The notes under the pieces were generated by a model, which worked only from the letters and a program-made list of their open reading frames with translations, was not told the DNA's origin and did not search any database. DNA of 64,000 nucleotides from contig NZ_QJRH01000060.1 of the NCBI RefSeq assembly GCF_003254545.1, positions 1-64,000 of the forward strand. The letters run 5' to 3'. Shown in pieces: positions 61,271 to 64,000 of this stretch (position 1 is its first letter; the number at the start of each line of letters is the position of its first letter). This DNA is from Flavobacterium tistrianum. GTDB taxonomy: Bacteria > Bacteroidota > Bacteroidia > Flavobacteriales > Flavobacteriaceae. Made by a program: the position numbers and the translations under genes.

Positions 61271-63100
61271 TTATGATTCGAAAGACTGCATGGTAACCAA
61301 TTTATTGTAAGTTCCGTTGTGAGCAATCAGTTCTTCATGAGTTCCCTGTTCAACGATTTTTCCTTTTTGCATTACCACAATCACATCTGCTTTTTGAATT
61401 GTAGAAAGACGGTGTGCAATTACGATTGATGTTCTGTTTTGCATCATGTTTTCAAGAGCAACTTGAACAAATTTTTCGCTTTCTGTATCTAATGCAGATG
61501 TCGCCTCATCCAAAATCATAATTGGTGGATTTTTAAGAACGGCACGGGCAATAGATAAACGTTGTTTTTGACCTCCAGAAAGTTTGTTTCCGCTGTCTCC
61601 GATATTAGTATAAATTCCTTGTGGAAGGTCTTTTACAAATTCATAAGCATTCGCAATTTTAAGCGCTTCGATAATTTCGTCATCGGTAGCGTCTAATTTT
61701 CCTAAAGAAATATTGGCTTTGATAGTATCATTAAATAAAATGCTATCCTGAGTGACCAATCCCATTAAGCTGCGAAGCGATTGCAGATTCATGTCTTTAA
61801 TGTTGATTCCGTCAATAGAAATAGAGCCGTCGTTAACATCGTAAAAACGAGTCAATAAATTGGCAATAGTACTTTTTCCACTTCCAGATTGACCAACAAG
61901 CGCAACAGTTTGTCCTTTTTTGATTTGAAGAGAAAAATTTTTTAAAACCGTTTCGTCTTCGTATTTAAAGTTTACATTTTGAACTGAGATATTATCATCA
62001 AAAGTTGTTTTTTCAACAGCATTTTCTTTAGAAGTAATCGTGTTTTCTTGTTCTAGAATTTCAAGAACACGTTCTGCAGCTGCATTTCCTCTTTTTACTC
62101 CGTAAGAAGCTTTAGAAATGGCTTTTGCAGGAGTTAGAATGTTATACGCTAATCCCATATAAGCAATAAATGCAGCGCCTTCTAAAGTTTTATCAATCAA
62201 AACCATCTGACCTCCGTACCAAAGCAAAATCGCAATGACCGTAATTCCCATAAATTCACTCGCTGGTGAAGCTAGGTTTTGACGATTTCCAATGCTATTT
62301 GATAAAGTGAAAAAGCGGTCTGTCGAATTTTGAAAAACGTTATTAAAGTAATTTTCAGCATTGTATCCTTTTACAACTTTTAATCCTCCAATTGTTTCTT
62401 CGATAGTAGAAAGGAATTTTCCTTGTTCTTCTTGAGCTTTGGTAGACTGTTTCTTAAGCTGTTTTCCAATCAGTGAAATGATATATCCAGAAACAGGAAT
62501 AAAGATGAAAACAAACAAAGTCAGTTTGGCGCTAATGACAAGCATAGCGATGATCGTAAAAATAATCGTTAAAGGCTCTTTTATGATGAGCTCTAAGATT
62601 GCTAAAAAGGAGTTTTGGACCTCATTTACATCAGCTGAAATTCTAGAAATTACATCTCCTTTTCTTTTTTCAGAATAAAAAGCCAAAGGAAGTTCTAATG
62701 TTTTTTTGTACAATGCATTCCTCATGTCTTTCAAAACACCATTTCTCAAGAAATTAATGAAAAACATTGCTAAATAATCGGCTAGATTTTTTAGTAAAAA
62801 GATTGAGATAATTATGGCAACCATTATAGATAGCACATATCCAGCTTCGTGAGTTCCTTTTGAAGTTGTAATATAGTAGCTTAGGTAATTTTCGCCATAT
62901 TCCTTAATGTCCAAAATTCCTGTGTATAAAGGTTTTTCATAGTTTTCTTTGGTTTTGTCAAATAAAACTTGAAGCATTGGTATTAAGGCAATGAATGAAA
63001 GTGTGCTGAAAAGCGCATATAAAATATTGAAAAAGATATTTAAGAATGCGTATCTTTTATATGGGTATATAAAAGGAATTATTTTTTTGAAATTACTCAT
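61271..63100 (-). CDS. ABC exporter, fused permease and ATPase, MsbA-like
   Basis: 609 aa half-transporter. Six membrane helices in about 1-330, then ATPase domain: Walker A VGQSGSGKSTIANLLTRFY, Q-loop LVTQDSILFNDT, signature LSGGQKQRLSIARA, Walker B IMILDEATSALDTES, H-loop VIAHRLSTI. Resembles MsbA and other lipid or drug exporters; works as a homodimer. Substrate unknown. Single gene. Confidence 0.92.
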   Translation of the reverse strand: MSNFKKIIPFIYPYKRYAFLNIFFNILYALFSTLSFIALIPMLQVLFDKTKENYEKPLYTGILDIKEYGENYLSYYITTSKGTHEAGYVLSIMVAIIISIFLLKNLADYLAMFFINFLRNGVLKDMRNALYKKTLELPLAFYSEKRKGDVISRISADVNEVQNSFLAILELIIKEPLTIIFTIIAMLVISAKLTLFVFIFIPVSGYIISLIGKQLKKQSTKAQEEQGKFLSTIEETIGGLKVVKGYNAENYFNNVFQNSTDRFFTLSNSIGNRQNLASPASEFMGITVIAILLWYGGQMVLIDKTLEGAAFIAYMGLAYNILTPAKAISKASYGVKRGNAAAERVLEILEQENTITSKENAVEKTTFDDNISVQNVNFKYEDETVLKNFSLQIKKGQTVALVGQSGSGKSTIANLLTRFYDVNDGSISIDGINIKDMNLQSLRSLMGLVTQDSILFNDTIKANISLGKLDATDDEIIEALKIANAYEFVKDLPQGIYTNIGDSGNKLSGGQKQRLSIARAVLKNPPIMILDEATSALDTESEKFVQVALENMMQNRTSIVIAHRLSTIQKADVIVVMQKGKIVEQGTHEELIAHNGTYNKLVTMQSFES

Positions 63101-63222
63101 TTATTTTTGGATGTTTTTTTCTGCTTGGTTATGGTCGTTTGAGTTTTGGCTAGTGAATTTTTTCTGCACAAAATTAATCCAATTGGATTGTTTTCAATTT
63201 CTTTTTAGTTTTTTTTATAAAA

Positions 63223-63267
63223 AAAACTCTGATTTTGCATCTTCTAAGAAATGCAAATCAGAGTTTT
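63223..63267 (-). terminator. Terminator of the phosphomutase gene
   Basis: Long stem aaaactctgatttTGCAT / ATGCAaatcagagtttt with T-run on the minus strand. Confidence 0.85.
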
Positions 63268-63330
63268 ACTATTTGACTCCTTGTTTTTAAATACTATTTG
63301 CAAATGGCAATACTTTCAAAAAAGGTTTAT

Positions 63331-64000
63331 TTAATTCAACTGCATGTCTGCAATAATGTTTTGAATTTTTTGATCTAAGAAACTTTCTGCCTCATCAAAA
63401 TCAGAAACCGATTCGATTTCAGCATTTACACTAATGTAGAATTTAATTTTTGGTTCAGTTCCGCTTGGTCTCGCACAAATTTTAGAACCATCTTCTGTAT
63501 AATAAATCAATACATTTGACTTCGGAATATCCATTGTTGATTCAGAACCGTCTAATAGATTTAAAGCGATAGATGATTGATAATCTTCAACCATAATAAC
63601 TCTTTGTCCGTTAATTTCTTTCAAAGGATTTTCTCGTAAATCAATCATCATTTGGTTGATTTCTTGTAAGCCTTCCATTCCTTTTTTAGTTAAAGAAACT
63701 AAGAATTCTTTGTAGAAGCCATTTTCAACATAAAGCTGTAAAAGTTCTTTGTAAACAGAGCTTCCTGCTGCTTTAGCTTGAGCGGCAACTTCGCATATTA
63801 ATAAGGTAGCAGCAACAGCATCTTTGTCTCTAACAGCATCGCCAACCATAAATCCGAAACTTTCTTCACCACCTCCAATAAATTCAAGTTCAGGAAAATC
63901 TTTGATCATTTTTGCGATCCATTTAAATCCTGTTAATCCAACTTTGCACTCCACACCGTAGCTTGTTGCCAATTCCATCATCATTGGAGTTGAAACGATT
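63331..64000 (-). CDS. Phosphohexomutase (phosphoglucomutase/phosphomannomutase), C-terminal part
   Basis: The frame runs off the window end: bases 63985-64000 continue it as IVSTP before MMMELATSYG, so the true start lies beyond 64000. Visible: FIGGGEESFGFMVGDAVRDKD (sugar-binding loop) and the phosphate-binding CARPSGTEPKIKFYIS near the C-terminus. Domains 3 and 4 of the four-domain fold are present. Interconverts hexose 1- and 6-phosphates; glucose or mannose preference not decided. Confidence 0.93.
   Translation of the reverse strand, partial: IVSTPMMMELATSYGVECKVGLTGFKWIAKMIKDFPELEFIGGGEESFGFMVGDAVRDKDAVAATLLICEVAAQAKAAGSSVYKELLQLYVENGFYKEFLVSLTKKGMEGLQEINQMMIDLRENPLKEINGQRVIMVEDYQSSIALNLLDGSESTMDIPKSNVLIYYTEDGSKICARPSGTEPKIKFYISVNAEIESVSDFDEAESFLDQKIQNIIADMQLN

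Overview
The window looks like chromosomal DNA of a Flavobacterium-type member of the Bacteroidetes. Supporting signs are AT-rich DNA, a SusC/SusD pair, families largely confined to Bacteroidetes (DUF4249, DUF5686, DUF4290, PorT-like barrels), a MurA with Asp in place of the usual active-site Cys, and promoters matching the flavobacterial pattern TTG-N19-TAnnTTTG (seen at HU, the zapA operon and tRNA-Met). I see no rRNA, prophage, insertion sequence or CRISPR array. Most of the right half is housekeeping.

Layout. (1) 1-7100, minus strand, is a copper-handling island: a multicopper oxidase fused to a PcoB-like barrel, a Cu(I) P-type ATPase with extra metal-binding modules, an AraC-type regulator carrying an N-terminal HMA-like domain, a DUF3347 protein and a secreted Cys/His-rich protein. 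(2) 7164-9300 holds a divergent AraC regulator and MFS exporter pair. (3) 9500-16570 is a polysaccharide uptake core (SusC, SusD and a DUF4957/DUF5123-type surface lipoprotein). It has no enzyme or regulator next to it, but carries LacI-like palindromes in its leader. (4) 16745-23200 is a mixed accessory stretch: a 69-aa protein, an AraC regulator paired with a caspase-fold-like protein lacking its catalytic residues, a nucleosidase, an orphan AT-rich gene, a GH2 enzyme, MgtC and a GNAT. (5) 23224-28421 is a Fec-like operon: ECF sigma factor, 69-aa protein, FecR anti-sigma, TonB receptor and DUF4249 lipoprotein. The 69-aa protein is a paralogue of the one in region 4. (6) 28652-30930 is a MocR regulator operon with two operator-like repeats exactly 30 bp apart.

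(7) 31117-37420 holds an ACT protein, tRNA-Met, an aminotransferase, YqgE, HU, fmt and recQ. (8) 38041-38490 is a cluster of palindromic interspersed repeats. (9) 40439-46535 holds DUF493, DUF4290, murA, a CDF cation exporter and a DUF5686 protein. (10) 46662-50981 holds aroQ, four outer-membrane barrel genes and xerD. (11) 51136-55086 holds a PAS histidine kinase, RNase Y, a structured RNA that is probably 6S RNA, zapA and a ZapB-like coiled-coil gene. (12) 55259-64000 holds an M23 peptidase, a TonB receptor, a lipoprotein, DUF2971, an MsbA-like ABC exporter and the C-terminal part of a phosphohexomutase cut by the window end.

The best candidates for undescribed biology are the HMA-AraC one-component metal regulator, the pair of 69-aa paralogues (one inside a sigma/anti-sigma operon), the inactive caspase-like protein with its AraC partner, and nested inverted-repeat elements in several intergenic gaps. 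No single locus is plainly a complete new system; these are leads.
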